Of a stretch of 21,473 bases of DNA, positions 1 through 7,618 are shown piece by piece. This DNA comes from Lysobacteraceae bacterium (lineage in GTDB: Bacteria > Pseudomonadota > Gammaproteobacteria > Xanthomonadales > Xanthomonadaceae), in NCBI GenBank assembly GCA_028293685.1, contig JAQGOI010000266.1:1-21473 (forward strand), in the 5' to 3' direction. A model generated the notes under the pieces. That model was given only the letters and a program-made list of their open reading frames with translations, did not search any database and was not told the origin of the DNA. A program made the translations under genes and the position numbers. The stretch's first letter is position 1; the number at the start of each line of letters is the position of its first letter.

Positions 1-648
1 GGTTACGGGGCGGACGACGACCTGCCGGGACTGGTCCTGCTCTCGCCGAATGGGCCCGGGCTCGTGCTCAACCTGGACTTCACCCGTCCGACGGTCAGGA
101 TGCAACGCAACCTCGCCGGCTTCCTCAACAGCGTTGCCTACGAATTGCGCGCGGCCGGTGGTTCGACCAGTTTCGATGCCGCGATGGTCGTGCCCACCGG
201 GCTGATCGCACCGGTGATGAAGATCGATGCCTGCGTGGGTAGCTTCAACACCACGCTGGGCCGCTGCGATGGTGCACCGCTCTACCAGGTCGATGGCGGA
301 CCAATGTTGACGGCGACCGGCAACACGGGTGTGCAATCGTTGTATCCGCAGGTGCTGGGCGCGGTGCCGTATTACGAAGTTCGCGCCTTCCTTGTCAGTG
401 GCATCGCCCCGTCAGTGCTGTCGGACCTGAACCACGACGGCCAGGTGACCGCGGGTGACGCGAAGCTCGCGGGTTACAACGTGATCTCCAATGAAGAAGT
501 CGTGCGCGTGCGTGAATATTCGACCGACATCTGCACCGGCGTGCCGCTGGTGGACGTGGTCTACGCGGATTTCGACGGGAATGGCTATGCGACCTCGCCG
601 TTCGTGTGCCCTGCAGGGCCGGGCCAGATCACCCCGATTCCACGGTGA
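1..648 (+). CDS. Partial (3' end) exported-looking protein with calcium-loop motif
   Basis: The reading frame is open from base 1, so the start lies outside the window; about 215 residues are seen and the stop is TGA at 646-648. I do not recognise the family. Near the C-terminus (bases 427-465) the residues DLNHDGQVTAGDA fit a DxNxDGxVTxxDA calcium loop of the EF-hand/dockerin type. A second Asp/Gly-rich stretch, ADFDGNGYATS, follows about 40 residues later. The fragment has four cysteines in a CxxxxxxxxxC plus C...C arrangement and is rich in Gly, Val, Thr and Pro. This style suits an extracytoplasmic protein, but the signal peptide would be in the missing part. It converges on the next gene with six bases between the stops. 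Function unknown; calcium binding is inferred from the motif only. Confidence 0.75.
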   Translation, partial: GYGADDDLPGLVLLSPNGPGLVLNLDFTRPTVRMQRNLAGFLNSVAYELRAAGGSTSFDAAMVVPTGLIAPVMKIDACVGSFNTTLGRCDGAPLYQVDGGPMLTATGNTGVQSLYPQVLGAVPYYEVRAFLVSGIAPSVLSDLNHDGQVTAGDAKLAGYNVISNEEVVRVREYSTDICTGVPLVDVVYADFDGNGYATSPFVCPAGPGQITPIPR

Positions 649-654
649 TCGGCG

Positions 655-2865
655 TCAACCGCCCAGTTGCGCCAGCAGTTGGGCGGCTTCGTGGCGCGCG
701 GGCTCCAGGTCCAGCCTGAGATCGCTCGGACTGCCACGCAGGACCGACTGGTGCGCGAACGTGCGGGCCTCGCGCGCATTCCCCTGCCTGGCCAGCGCGC
801 GCGCCAACGCCAGCGCATAAACGTCGTACTCGTAGCCCTTTGCTGCCACGGCCACGCGTAGGGAGCCCACGGCTCCGGCGACATCACCCTGCTGCAGGCG
901 CAGCAGTCCCTGCAGGTAGTCGGCGGCTTTCTGTTCGGTGCGATCGGTGATGTCTGACGTGGCGAGCGCGCGGATCGCCGCGATCGTCGCGGTGGCGGCC
1001 GTGACATCGCGCGCCTCGATTTCCGCCACACCGCGGGTGAACAGGTAACGCGTCGCACTGCCCGGGGATTGGCGTACCGATTCGGCTGCCAATTGTCGGG
1101 CCTGAACAACGTCGTGCTGATCGAGCATGCAGCGCGAACGGGCGGCCAGTTCGAGCGCCTGTCGCACTTTTTCCGCCGCGATATCGCCGTGCACGCGATC
1201 CAGCGTCGCCAGGGCAGCGGGGCAATGGCCTTGCGCGCGCAGCAGGGCCGCGAGGTTGAACGCCGCGGTGATACGCAGCGAAGGCGCGAGTTTGCCAGGC
1301 GCCAGAAGAGGCTCCAGCTGCGCAATCGCGACCTGCGGACGGTTGCGGAGCACCTCGATATCGGCCAATCGCAAGGCGGCATCGCCAAAACCGGCATCGA
1401 CCTGCAGGGCTTTGCGGTATTGACCCGCGGCATCCTCGTATTGGCCACGGAACAGGCGTGATTCGCCGAGCAGGTAATAAGCGTTGGGGTTGTCGGGCGA
1501 GATCGCGATCAGCTTGACCAACGCCGCATCCGCTGCGTCGTAGTGGCCGAGCTTGAGGTTGAGGTCGGCGACGGAACTCCACGCTACTTCGTCGCCCGGA
1601 TCCTGTTCGGTCAGGGTTTCGGCTTCGGCGAGTGCCTCTTCGTTGCGGTGCTGGTCGATCAGTACGTACAGCAGCAGCAGGCGGGCCTCGGATTCGTAGG
1701 GATGTTGCTCCAGCAGGTCGCGGTACTGGCGTTCGGCCTGCGCATAGTCGCGACGGAAGTACGAGTCGGCGGCGCCAATGTACGCCCGGTCACGACTGGG
1801 CAGCCGGACGGCCGCGCGTTTCGCCGCTTCGATCTGCCGCAGCGCGCCGTCGGTGTCACCGAGCGACGCCAGCGTATGCGCGAGCCGATAGCGCGCCATG
1901 GCGAAATCTGGCGCCTTCTGCACCGCCGCGTCGAATGCCTGTCGTGCGTCGGGGTAGTCGAATGCGAGGAAGTCCTGCATTCCGGCGATGAACGCTTCGT
2001 ACGCGGCGATGTTGTGCGAGGCAAAGTTGGCGGCGAACACATCGACCTTTTCGGTTCCCGGCAAACCGAGGCCCTGTTTGACCACCGACGCGATGGCGGT
2101 TGAAAAGGACAGCGCGTCCTCCGGCTGCAGGGCTTCCTGTCGATTGGCGCCGAGCTCGACGTTGCGACGCAGGTCGGTCAGGCGCGACGTGACGGTCAGG
2201 CCCTTGGGCGTGCGCAGCACTTCGCCGCTGAGCACGTGGGTGATGCCGTCCTGTGCTGCGGATGCAAACAGCGACTGCATGTCCTTGTTTTCGCCGACCA
2301 GCCGCATCGTGCGCGCGGCCGACACCACGGCGATGAAATGCGATTGCGCCAGGTCGTCGCGCACAAGGGTGGCGACCGCAGCACCGGTCCACGCGAGGTC
2401 CTTGCGGCCGGTAAGGTTCTCCAGCGGCAGCACAACCACGATCGGCAGTTCATCGGGCCGCAGCTGCTGGGCGAACTCCGTGTCGCCGGTGTGCGCGAGC
2501 CGCGCGCTCCACAGCCAGGCAGTGCCGCCGACGATCAGTGCCAGCAGCGGCGCGGCCACCAGCGGACGCACCCACCAGCGCGGCGGTCGCCTGTCTTGCG
2601 GGTATTTTTCGGCGATCGGTTCGGTGACACGGATGCCGCGGCGGGTGACATCGAATACCCATGCGAGCACAAGCACGATGGGAAACCCCGCGAAGGCCGC
2701 GACGAGCACTGCCCGCATGTACGAAGCAGGGATCCCGAATACCGGGAACGCAATCGAGGCGGCCTGCACGAACGCCCACGCCGCCACGACGTAAAACGCA
2801 CCGGTGCTGAACATCCGCCGACGTTTCAGATCCAGCCAGAAGCGCTGCAGCCGGCGTCGCTTCAT
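655..2865 (-). CDS. Membrane-anchored TPR protein with TolB/FlgO-like domain
   Basis: A 736-residue protein. I use the ATG at 2865 (MKRRRLQRFW); a TTG seven codons upstream is possible but less likely. The N-terminus has a basic amphipathic stretch followed by three predicted membrane helices at about residues 21-41, 51-72 and 100-120. The first two, including FDVTRRGI after helix 2, match a leader often found on Xanthomonadales cyclase- and TPR-type proteins. Residues about 139-270 (starting LPIVVVLPLENLTGR) resemble the TolB-like/FlgO-type domain that usually precedes TPRs in such proteins. From about residue 290 to the end the sequence is helical, with repeated TPR-like A-x-x-x-Y/F patterns. 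No cyclase, kinase or DNA-binding domain is visible, so a scaffolding or signalling role in the inner membrane is only an inference. No good Shine-Dalgarno is seen. It follows the ubiB-like gene on the same strand after 170 bases. Confidence 0.85.
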   Translation of the reverse strand: MKRRRLQRFWLDLKRRRMFSTGAFYVVAAWAFVQAASIAFPVFGIPASYMRAVLVAAFAGFPIVLVLAWVFDVTRRGIRVTEPIAEKYPQDRRPPRWWVRPLVAAPLLALIVGGTAWLWSARLAHTGDTEFAQQLRPDELPIVVVLPLENLTGRKDLAWTGAAVATLVRDDLAQSHFIAVVSAARTMRLVGENKDMQSLFASAAQDGITHVLSGEVLRTPKGLTVTSRLTDLRRNVELGANRQEALQPEDALSFSTAIASVVKQGLGLPGTEKVDVFAANFASHNIAAYEAFIAGMQDFLAFDYPDARQAFDAAVQKAPDFAMARYRLAHTLASLGDTDGALRQIEAAKRAAVRLPSRDRAYIGAADSYFRRDYAQAERQYRDLLEQHPYESEARLLLLYVLIDQHRNEEALAEAETLTEQDPGDEVAWSSVADLNLKLGHYDAADAALVKLIAISPDNPNAYYLLGESRLFRGQYEDAAGQYRKALQVDAGFGDAALRLADIEVLRNRPQVAIAQLEPLLAPGKLAPSLRITAAFNLAALLRAQGHCPAALATLDRVHGDIAAEKVRQALELAARSRCMLDQHDVVQARQLAAESVRQSPGSATRYLFTRGVAEIEARDVTAATATIAAIRALATSDITDRTEQKAADYLQGLLRLQQGDVAGAVGSLRVAVAAKGYEYDVYALALARALARQGNAREARTFAHQSVLRGSPSDLRLDLEPARHEAAQLLAQLGG

Positions 2866-3035
2866 CGACGGTCGACCAGCAGGCAAGCAGGCCTTGGGAC
2901 GGTCGACGTGGGCACTGGCCGAACAGATGGATGCACAGTCGGCTTCCCTTCGGGCGAAATGCGCCCGGCGCCTCAGCCTAGCAAACGCTTGTGGCGAGCC
3001 AGGCAGGCCATGGCTATTCCGCTACGGCTGCCGGC
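2866..3035. other. Intergenic region upstream of the TPR gene
   Basis: A 170-base gap. It holds a 10-base direct repeat, GACGGTCGAC, at 2867-2876 and 2898-2907 (31-base period), a short inverted repeat CGGGCG/CGCCCG at 2951-2956 and 2962-2967 without a T-tract, and on the minus strand GCTAGGCTGA (2973-2982), which recurs upstream of the ubiB-like gene. No convincing -35 box or terminator is seen. Confidence 0.4.
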
Positions 3036-4712
3036 TCAACGCGGCCCGCGCTCCTCATGCGGTTTGGCCTTGCGGTCGCCCGAAAGCGCGCTGATCACGA
3101 TCATCAATCCAAGCCCGGCGCCGATCAGGAACAGCAGCATCGCGACGGCCGGATAACCCAGCAAGCGATGGCTCGAGTCGACGCGCATCATCATCGCCGA
3201 CGCCACGATCAGCGCCGCGGTAACCAGTCCCGCGGAAATCCGGTTGGCGATCTTCTGCAGGCTTTCCATCAGGTGCGATTCCTCCAGCCCGGTCATCCGC
3301 ATCTGCAGCTTGTTTTCGGCCAGCAGCGACAGGATGTCGGAGATCTTGCGGGGAGATTCACGCAGCAGTGCCTGCACTTCGATCAGTTCGCTGGCGAGGT
3401 TGGATGGCGACAGGGATTTCTTCAGGCGTTCGCGCATCACGTGTTCGAGGTGACGTTCGACGACCTGCTTGACGTCCAGTTCGGGATCCAGGGCCTGCGA
3501 CACTTGTTCCAAGTTGAGCATGGCCTTGCCCAGCATGCTCAGCTCGGGCGGCGTGCGCAGCCCGCACGCCGTGGCCGTCCTGATGATTTCCATCATCAGT
3601 CGCCCTTCGGACAGCGACTGCGTGCCATGCGCGGCGTAGCGGGCCACCATCTGGCCGACCTCGCGCAGGAAGCGGCCTTCGTCGAAATCCTCCAGGCGCG
3701 TGCCCATCGCGATCGACTCGTTCGCGACTTCCTCCCCGCGCCCATCAACTGCGGCAAACAGCAGCTTCAACAGGCGTTCGCGTTGCTTGGGAGGGACGTG
3801 CGCGACCATCCCCAGATCGAACAACGCCAATCGCCCATCGTCGGTGACCAGCAGATTGCCCGGATGCGGATCGGCATGGATCTCGCCATGCACGAAGATC
3901 TGGTCGAGATATCCGCGCATCAGTGCCGATGCCAGCAGGTCGAGTTTCTGTTCTGTTCGACGCAGGCCTGACAACTGCGTGACCTTGGTCCCGGTCACCA
4001 GTTCCATCGTCAGCACGCGCGTGCTGGTGAGGTCCCACACCGGGCTGGGCACGTACAACTCGGGATATTCCTTGAAATGGTCGGCGAAGCGCTCGAGGTT
4101 TTCGGCCTCGGTGCGGTAGTCGAGTTCCGCGATGAGCGACTTGCCGAATTCGTTGACCCAATCGGAAAAACGGATGCGCCGGCCCATGTCCGTCATCCGG
4201 TCCGCATGGCCAGCCAGGCGATTGAGGGCTTCCAGGTCCAGGCGAATCGCTTCGCCAACGCCGGGGCGCTGCACCTTGACCGCAACGGCGCGGCCGTCGC
4301 GCAACGTCGCGCGATGGACCTGGGCGAGCGAAGCGCTGCCGATCGGCGTTTCGTCGAAGGTTGCGAAGGCCTTGTTGATGCGTACGCCCAGTGCATCTTC
4401 GATCACCGGACGCAGCGTGTCGAAGGCCACCGGCGGCATGTCGTCCTGCATCCGTTCCAGCGCGACCAGATAGGGCGGGGGCACCATGTCGGGTCGCGTC
4501 GACAGGGCCTGTCCGATCTTGATGAATGCCGGACCCAGCGCTTCCAGGTCGCTGACGAATTCCTCGGGCTTGCCCTCCACGTTGCATGGGGCGTCGGGAT
4601 CCATCGACGCGGCGTCGACGTCCATGCCGGTGAACACGCCAGTGCTGCGATATTTCAGCAGGAACTGCAGGATCTGCGCGGTACGGGGGAGGCTGCTGGG
4701 CTCGTCGGTCAT
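3036..4712 (-). CDS. ubiB: UbiB/ABC1 (AarF) family atypical kinase-like protein
   Basis: A 558-residue protein with the hallmarks of the UbiB/ABC1 family: the KxGQ motif (K65-I-G-Q68 within FIKIGQALSTRPDMVP), the Ala/Ser nucleotide loop (GSASLAQVH, about 125-133), a lysine in AVAVKVQRPG (K146), the ExD-type element ELDYRTEAENLERF (about 196-209), the catalytic-loop equivalent HADPHPGN (279-286) and the metal-binding DLG (299-301). Two hydrophobic segments at about 494-510 and 520-541 form the usual C-terminal membrane anchor. Family members support ubiquinone biosynthesis in the inner membrane, probably through ATPase activity. The start is ATG at 4712, preceded by GAGAAG. The gene is not next to ubiE/ubiJ here, so it could be a UbiB paralogue rather than the main biosynthetic copy; the symbol is therefore tentative. 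It is divergent from the DUF488 gene. Confidence 0.88.
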   Translation of the reverse strand: MTDEPSSLPRTAQILQFLLKYRSTGVFTGMDVDAASMDPDAPCNVEGKPEEFVSDLEALGPAFIKIGQALSTRPDMVPPPYLVALERMQDDMPPVAFDTLRPVIEDALGVRINKAFATFDETPIGSASLAQVHRATLRDGRAVAVKVQRPGVGEAIRLDLEALNRLAGHADRMTDMGRRIRFSDWVNEFGKSLIAELDYRTEAENLERFADHFKEYPELYVPSPVWDLTSTRVLTMELVTGTKVTQLSGLRRTEQKLDLLASALMRGYLDQIFVHGEIHADPHPGNLLVTDDGRLALFDLGMVAHVPPKQRERLLKLLFAAVDGRGEEVANESIAMGTRLEDFDEGRFLREVGQMVARYAAHGTQSLSEGRLMMEIIRTATACGLRTPPELSMLGKAMLNLEQVSQALDPELDVKQVVERHLEHVMRERLKKSLSPSNLASELIEVQALLRESPRKISDILSLLAENKLQMRMTGLEESHLMESLQKIANRISAGLVTAALIVASAMMMRVDSSHRLLGYPAVAMLLFLIGAGLGLMIVISALSGDRKAKPHEERGPR

Positions 4713-4828
4713 GGTCTTCTCGGGTGGCGCTGTGCGTGATGCATTCAGCCTAGCTGCCGCTCCGTCAAGGTTGCTTCATGCAGTTGGCCCGGATGAATTC
4801 AGGATTCAGGCAAGCTACCTTTGCGTGC

Positions 4829-5395
4829 ATGACGAACGCCCTGTCGACCGAACGTGGCACCCTGTGGACGATTGGCCATTCGACGCGCGACTGGCCGACA
4901 TTTGTCGCGATGCTGGCGGAACACGGGATCGGGTGTCTGGTCGACGTGCGCCGCTTCGCCGGGTCTCGGCGCAACCCGCAGTATTTCCCCGCTGCGATGG
5001 CACCGGCCTTGCACGCAGAGGGCATCGCCTATCTGCCGATGCCGGAACTTGGTGGACGGCGGACGCCGCAGCCCGATTCGCCCAATGGTGCGTGGCGCGT
5101 ATCTGCATTCCGGGGCTACGCCGACTACATGGCGACGGACGACTATGTATCGGCGCGACAACGATTGACAACCCAAGCCGCAAGTGGGCACTGCGTCGTG
5201 ATGTGCGCCGAGGCGCTGTGGTGGCGCTGCCATCGCCGGCTGATCGCCGATGATTTCGTTGCGCGTGATTGGCAGGTGATCCATGCCATGGCGCCGGGCA
5301 AGCTGCAGGCACACCCGCTGAATCCGGCTGCGGTCCTGCGCGATGACGTCCTGCAATATCCGGCCGCTGCGGACGCGCAATCACGCCTGTTCTGA
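4829..5395 (+). CDS. DUF488 family protein
   Basis: A 188-residue protein typical of DUF488: the N-terminal TLWTIGHSTR (residues 11-20), VDVRRFAGSRRNPQYF (38-53) with the conserved DVR, and the cysteine motif CAE...CHR (126-128 and 134-136). The family has no well-established biochemical role; the conserved Cys/His/Glu residues suggest a catalytic or metal-binding site (inference). I chose the ATG at 4829 because it places TIGHS near residue 14, as is usual; in-frame ATGs at 4778 and 4793 would add 17 or 12 poorly conserved residues. No strong Shine-Dalgarno is visible. A TACCTT hexamer lies 7 bases before the ATG, which would allow a leaderless message. The last 15 bases overlap the end of the convergent small membrane protein gene. 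Confidence 0.85.
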   Translation: MTNALSTERGTLWTIGHSTRDWPTFVAMLAEHGIGCLVDVRRFAGSRRNPQYFPAAMAPALHAEGIAYLPMPELGGRRTPQPDSPNGAWRVSAFRGYADYMATDDYVSARQRLTTQAASGHCVVMCAEALWWRCHRRLIADDFVARDWQVIHAMAPGKLQAHPLNPAAVLRDDVLQYPAAADAQSRLF

Positions 5396-5644
5396 GCGCT
5401 GCGACGCCGAGTCGGGATCATTCTTGCGCGCGCCACGCAGGTTGAGCACGAACAAACCGACCTGCAGCGCGATCAACGCGTAGGCATGGTCGTGCCAGCC
5501 CCAGATCACCCACAGCACGTTGCTGGCGATGAAGCACCAGAACCCCCAGCTGCGCTTGCGCTTGTGCAGCGACGCCACCAGCCAGGCGGCGATCAGCGTT
5601 ACGGCCATGGCCGGCCATTGCAGCAGCCCCAGGTAGTCGGTCAC
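5381..5644 (-). CDS. Small membrane protein coupled to the sugar dehydrogenase gene
   Basis: An 87-residue hydrophobic protein starting at a GTG (5644) that overlaps the TGA of the upstream dehydrogenase gene as GTGA, so translational coupling is likely. It has predicted membrane helices at about residues 9-25, 33-50 and 55-70, rich in Trp (WGFWCFIASNVLWVIWGW), and a polar, charged tail. I do not recognise a named family with certainty; the tryptophan-rich helix style resembles short PnuC- or SemiSWEET-like transporters, but that is a loose resemblance. Its 3' end overlaps the DUF488 gene by 15 bases on the opposite strand. Real coding status is supported by the exact overlap and by three clean hydrophobic segments that end before the polar tail. 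Confidence 0.72.
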   Translation of the reverse strand: MTDYLGLLQWPAMAVTLIAAWLVASLHKRKRSWGFWCFIASNVLWVIWGWHDHAYALIALQVGLFVLNLRGARKNDPDSASQRSEQA

Positions 5645-6816
5645 GGCGTCGCGCGCTGATGCCTGGCGGGCGCGTGCAGTTTCAACAGGCGACCATTGTC
5701 TTCGTCGGTGAGCACATACACGCTGGCATCCGGACCAACCCGCACATCGCGAATGCGCGCGCCCAGGCCCGTCAGCAGGCGTTCCTCGGCGACGATGCGG
5801 TCGCTGTCCAGTGTCAGCCGAATCAGATTGCCGTCGGCAAGTGCACCGAGGAAGAGGCTGTTGTTCCACGCCGATTCGGGATGACCGACAAGAAATGCCA
5901 TACCGCTGAGTCCGGGCGATTTTTTCCAGACATGGTATGGCGACTCCATGCCCGGCGCGTGCGTGCCGATGGTTTCGGGATAGGGCCGGTCGGTGGAATA
6001 GTCCATGCCATCGCTGATGATCGGCCAGCCGTAATTTTTGCCGGGTTGCGGCAGGTTGATTTCGTCGCCACCGCGCGGGCCATGTTCGCTTTCCCACAGA
6101 CGGCCATTGCGCGGATCGATCGCCAACCCTTGCACGTTGCGGTGGCCATAGCTCCATATTTCCGGGCGCGCACCCTTGCGCCCGACAAACGGGTTGTCCG
6201 ACGGAATGCTGCCATCCAGGGTCAAGCGCACGAGCTTGCCCTGAAGCATCCCAAGCTGCTGCGCGCGCATGCGGTCGAAACGTTCGCCCTGGCTGATGAA
6301 GACGTGTCCCTTGCCGTCGAACGCGATGCGCGATCCGAAGTGGTTCGGGCCTTCCAGCTTGGGTTCCTGACGATAGATGACCCGCACGTCGCTGATTGCC
6401 GTGTCGCCGAGTGTCGCCGAGGCCGCTGCGGTGCCGGCGGTGTCGCCAGGACCAGGCTCGGCGTAACTGAAGTAGATGCGGTGGCTGCGCTCGAAATCGG
6501 GGGAAAGCTCGACGTCAAGCAAGCCGCCTTGGCCTTGTGCCCATACCGTCGGCAAGCCCGACAACGGTGGAGAGAGCGTGCCGTCAGCTGCAATCCTGCG
6601 CAGGCGGCCCACGCGCTCGGTGACCAGGTATCCGCCTTGCGGGAGCAATGCGAGCGCCCACGGATGATCCAGTCCGTGCGCGATTTCCTGGGGCGGCGTG
6701 GCCGCGTCGGGAGTCCCGGCAGCATGCCGGCCCGATGCGGTCCGGTCCGCCGGTTGCGCGCACGCGTCCAGCGCGAACAACAAGGCCACCGGCAATGCAA
6801 ATCGTGCAACTCGCAT
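5641..6816 (-). CDS. PQQ-dependent sugar dehydrogenase (GSDH family) lipoprotein
   Basis: A 391-residue protein of the glucose/sorbosone dehydrogenase (soluble aldose dehydrogenase, YliI-like) beta-propeller family. Signature segments are HPWALALLPQGGYLVTERVG (51-70), GQGGLLDVELSPDF (95-108), NHFGSRIAFDGKG (158-170; H159 is a candidate for the conserved His), YGHRNVQGLAIDP (223-235) and EHGPRGGDEINLPQPGKNYG (244-263). The N-terminus is a signal peptide with a likely lipobox LDAC (C19), so the protein is probably tethered in the periplasm. I chose the ATG at 6816; a TTG at 6831 is possible but would overlap the upstream BON gene. Family members oxidise sugars with PQQ as cofactor; substrate and cofactor supply cannot be read from the sequence. 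It lies 11 bases downstream of the BON-domain gene and is coupled to the small membrane protein gene. Confidence 0.9.
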   Translation of the reverse strand: MRVARFALPVALLFALDACAQPADRTASGRHAAGTPDAATPPQEIAHGLDHPWALALLPQGGYLVTERVGRLRRIAADGTLSPPLSGLPTVWAQGQGGLLDVELSPDFERSHRIYFSYAEPGPGDTAGTAAASATLGDTAISDVRVIYRQEPKLEGPNHFGSRIAFDGKGHVFISQGERFDRMRAQQLGMLQGKLVRLTLDGSIPSDNPFVGRKGARPEIWSYGHRNVQGLAIDPRNGRLWESEHGPRGGDEINLPQPGKNYGWPIISDGMDYSTDRPYPETIGTHAPGMESPYHVWKKSPGLSGMAFLVGHPESAWNNSLFLGALADGNLIRLTLDSDRIVAEERLLTGLGARIRDVRVGPDASVYVLTDEDNGRLLKLHAPARHQRATP

Positions 6817-6827
6817 GTGCGCCGAGA

Positions 6828-7472
6828 TCAAGCGCTGGGCCAGTTCGAATCGTCGCTCGGATTGTCGTAAAGCGGATCGGGTCTTGCGGAACTGGAAAAC
6901 CCGCTGCCCAGCTGGTCGTGTCCACTGCGCACGGCTTGTCCGGGAAGCCCGATCGACGCTGACCCGTCATCGACGCGGATGTGGTTATCGACATCACGTA
7001 CGCCGCTGGCCATCGCAGCCACGTCCTCGGCGCGACGCTTCATCGCGCGCCGGGGAACGTTCCCGGTCAACGTGACCAGGCCATGTTCGACACTGAGCAG
7101 GATCTCCGATGCATCGATCGCGTGGTCGTCGGTGAGTCGGGCGATGACGTCGTCCGCAATGCTTTCGTCCGGCCGCACGTAACCGCGGGGACCACGACCC
7201 CGATGGCCCAGGGGACGTACGCCGAGCGACGGTTGGCTCTCGTGCTGCCGGCCGCCGAAGTCCACGCCCCCGCGCGACTGGCCGCTTTGTGCATGGCGAC
7301 CCTGGCTTTCCCCAAAGCCGCCTTGCGGCTGCAGCTTGTCGTGCACCGGGTCGGCCCAGGCACCGTTTTCAACCGAAGGCAGACCATCGAGCAGCGCCCG
7401 TGAGGGGTGCCGGGGTGAGACAGCGGCGGCTGCGTGGTGGGCTGGTGCATCCTGTCCAGGCCGGTTCTTCAT
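6828..7472 (-). CDS. BON-domain protein with Gly/Arg-rich leader
   Basis: A 214-residue protein. The ATG at 7472 is preferred because GGGAG (7480-7484) sits 7 bases upstream; an in-frame ATG at 7499 lacks this. Residues 1-95 are low-complexity, rich in Gly, His, Gln, Arg and Pro. After RGPRGYVRPDESIADDV comes one BON domain (about 101-168): secondary-structure-like pattern ASEILLSVEHGLVTLTG, then RRAEDVAAMASGVRDVDNHI. BON domains bind phospholipid surfaces and occur in OsmY-type stress proteins. There is no obvious signal peptide, so the compartment is uncertain. The C-terminal 45 residues are polar and disordered-looking. Divergent from fumarase and 11 bases upstream of the sugar dehydrogenase gene, so the two may share a transcript. 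Confidence 0.85.
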   Translation of the reverse strand: MKNRPGQDAPAHHAAAAVSPRHPSRALLDGLPSVENGAWADPVHDKLQPQGGFGESQGRHAQSGQSRGGVDFGGRQHESQPSLGVRPLGHRGRGPRGYVRPDESIADDVIARLTDDHAIDASEILLSVEHGLVTLTGNVPRRAMKRRAEDVAAMASGVRDVDNHIRVDDGSASIGLPGQAVRSGHDQLGSGFSSSARPDPLYDNPSDDSNWPSA

Positions 7473-7501
7473 CGCGGTTCTCCCGAGGCTGTGGCGCATG
7501 A

Positions 7502-7508
7502 AGGCTAG
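7502..7508 (-). promoter_or_regulatory. Possible stress-type -10 box of the BON gene
   Basis: On the minus strand this reads CTAGCCT, matching 5 of 7 positions of the RpoS-type -10 consensus CTATACT, about 30 bases before the ATG. There is no clear -35. A stress-sigma promoter would suit an OsmY-like BON protein, but the match is weak. Confidence 0.2.
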
Positions 7509-7584
7509 GGCAGGGGGCGTTACCCGTGCGACAAAGCGGCTCCGCAGGTACGGCCCGCGCGGGTGGGGAGCGGATTCAGCCGGC

Positions 7585-7590
7585 TAAAAT
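7585..7590 (+). promoter_or_regulatory. Candidate -10 box of the fumarase gene
   Basis: TAAAAT, followed by GG, lies 28 bases before the fumarase ATG in an otherwise GC-rich gap, giving a leader of roughly 22 bases that contains the Shine-Dalgarno-like GGTAGGG. No -35 match is found at 16-18 bases, so it is tentative. Confidence 0.35.
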
Positions 7591-7618
7591 GGCGCGCATT
7601 CTCATTGGGTAGGGTCGC

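Noticed and set aside
2951..2967. CGGGCG/CGCCCG hairpin downstream of the ubiB-like gene
   Set aside because: No T-tract on either strand, so it does not qualify as an intrinsic terminator.
2236..3156. 306-codon plus-strand open frame opposite the TPR gene
   Set aside because: Shadow of the N-terminal part of the TPR protein; low-complexity Arg/His/Pro content.
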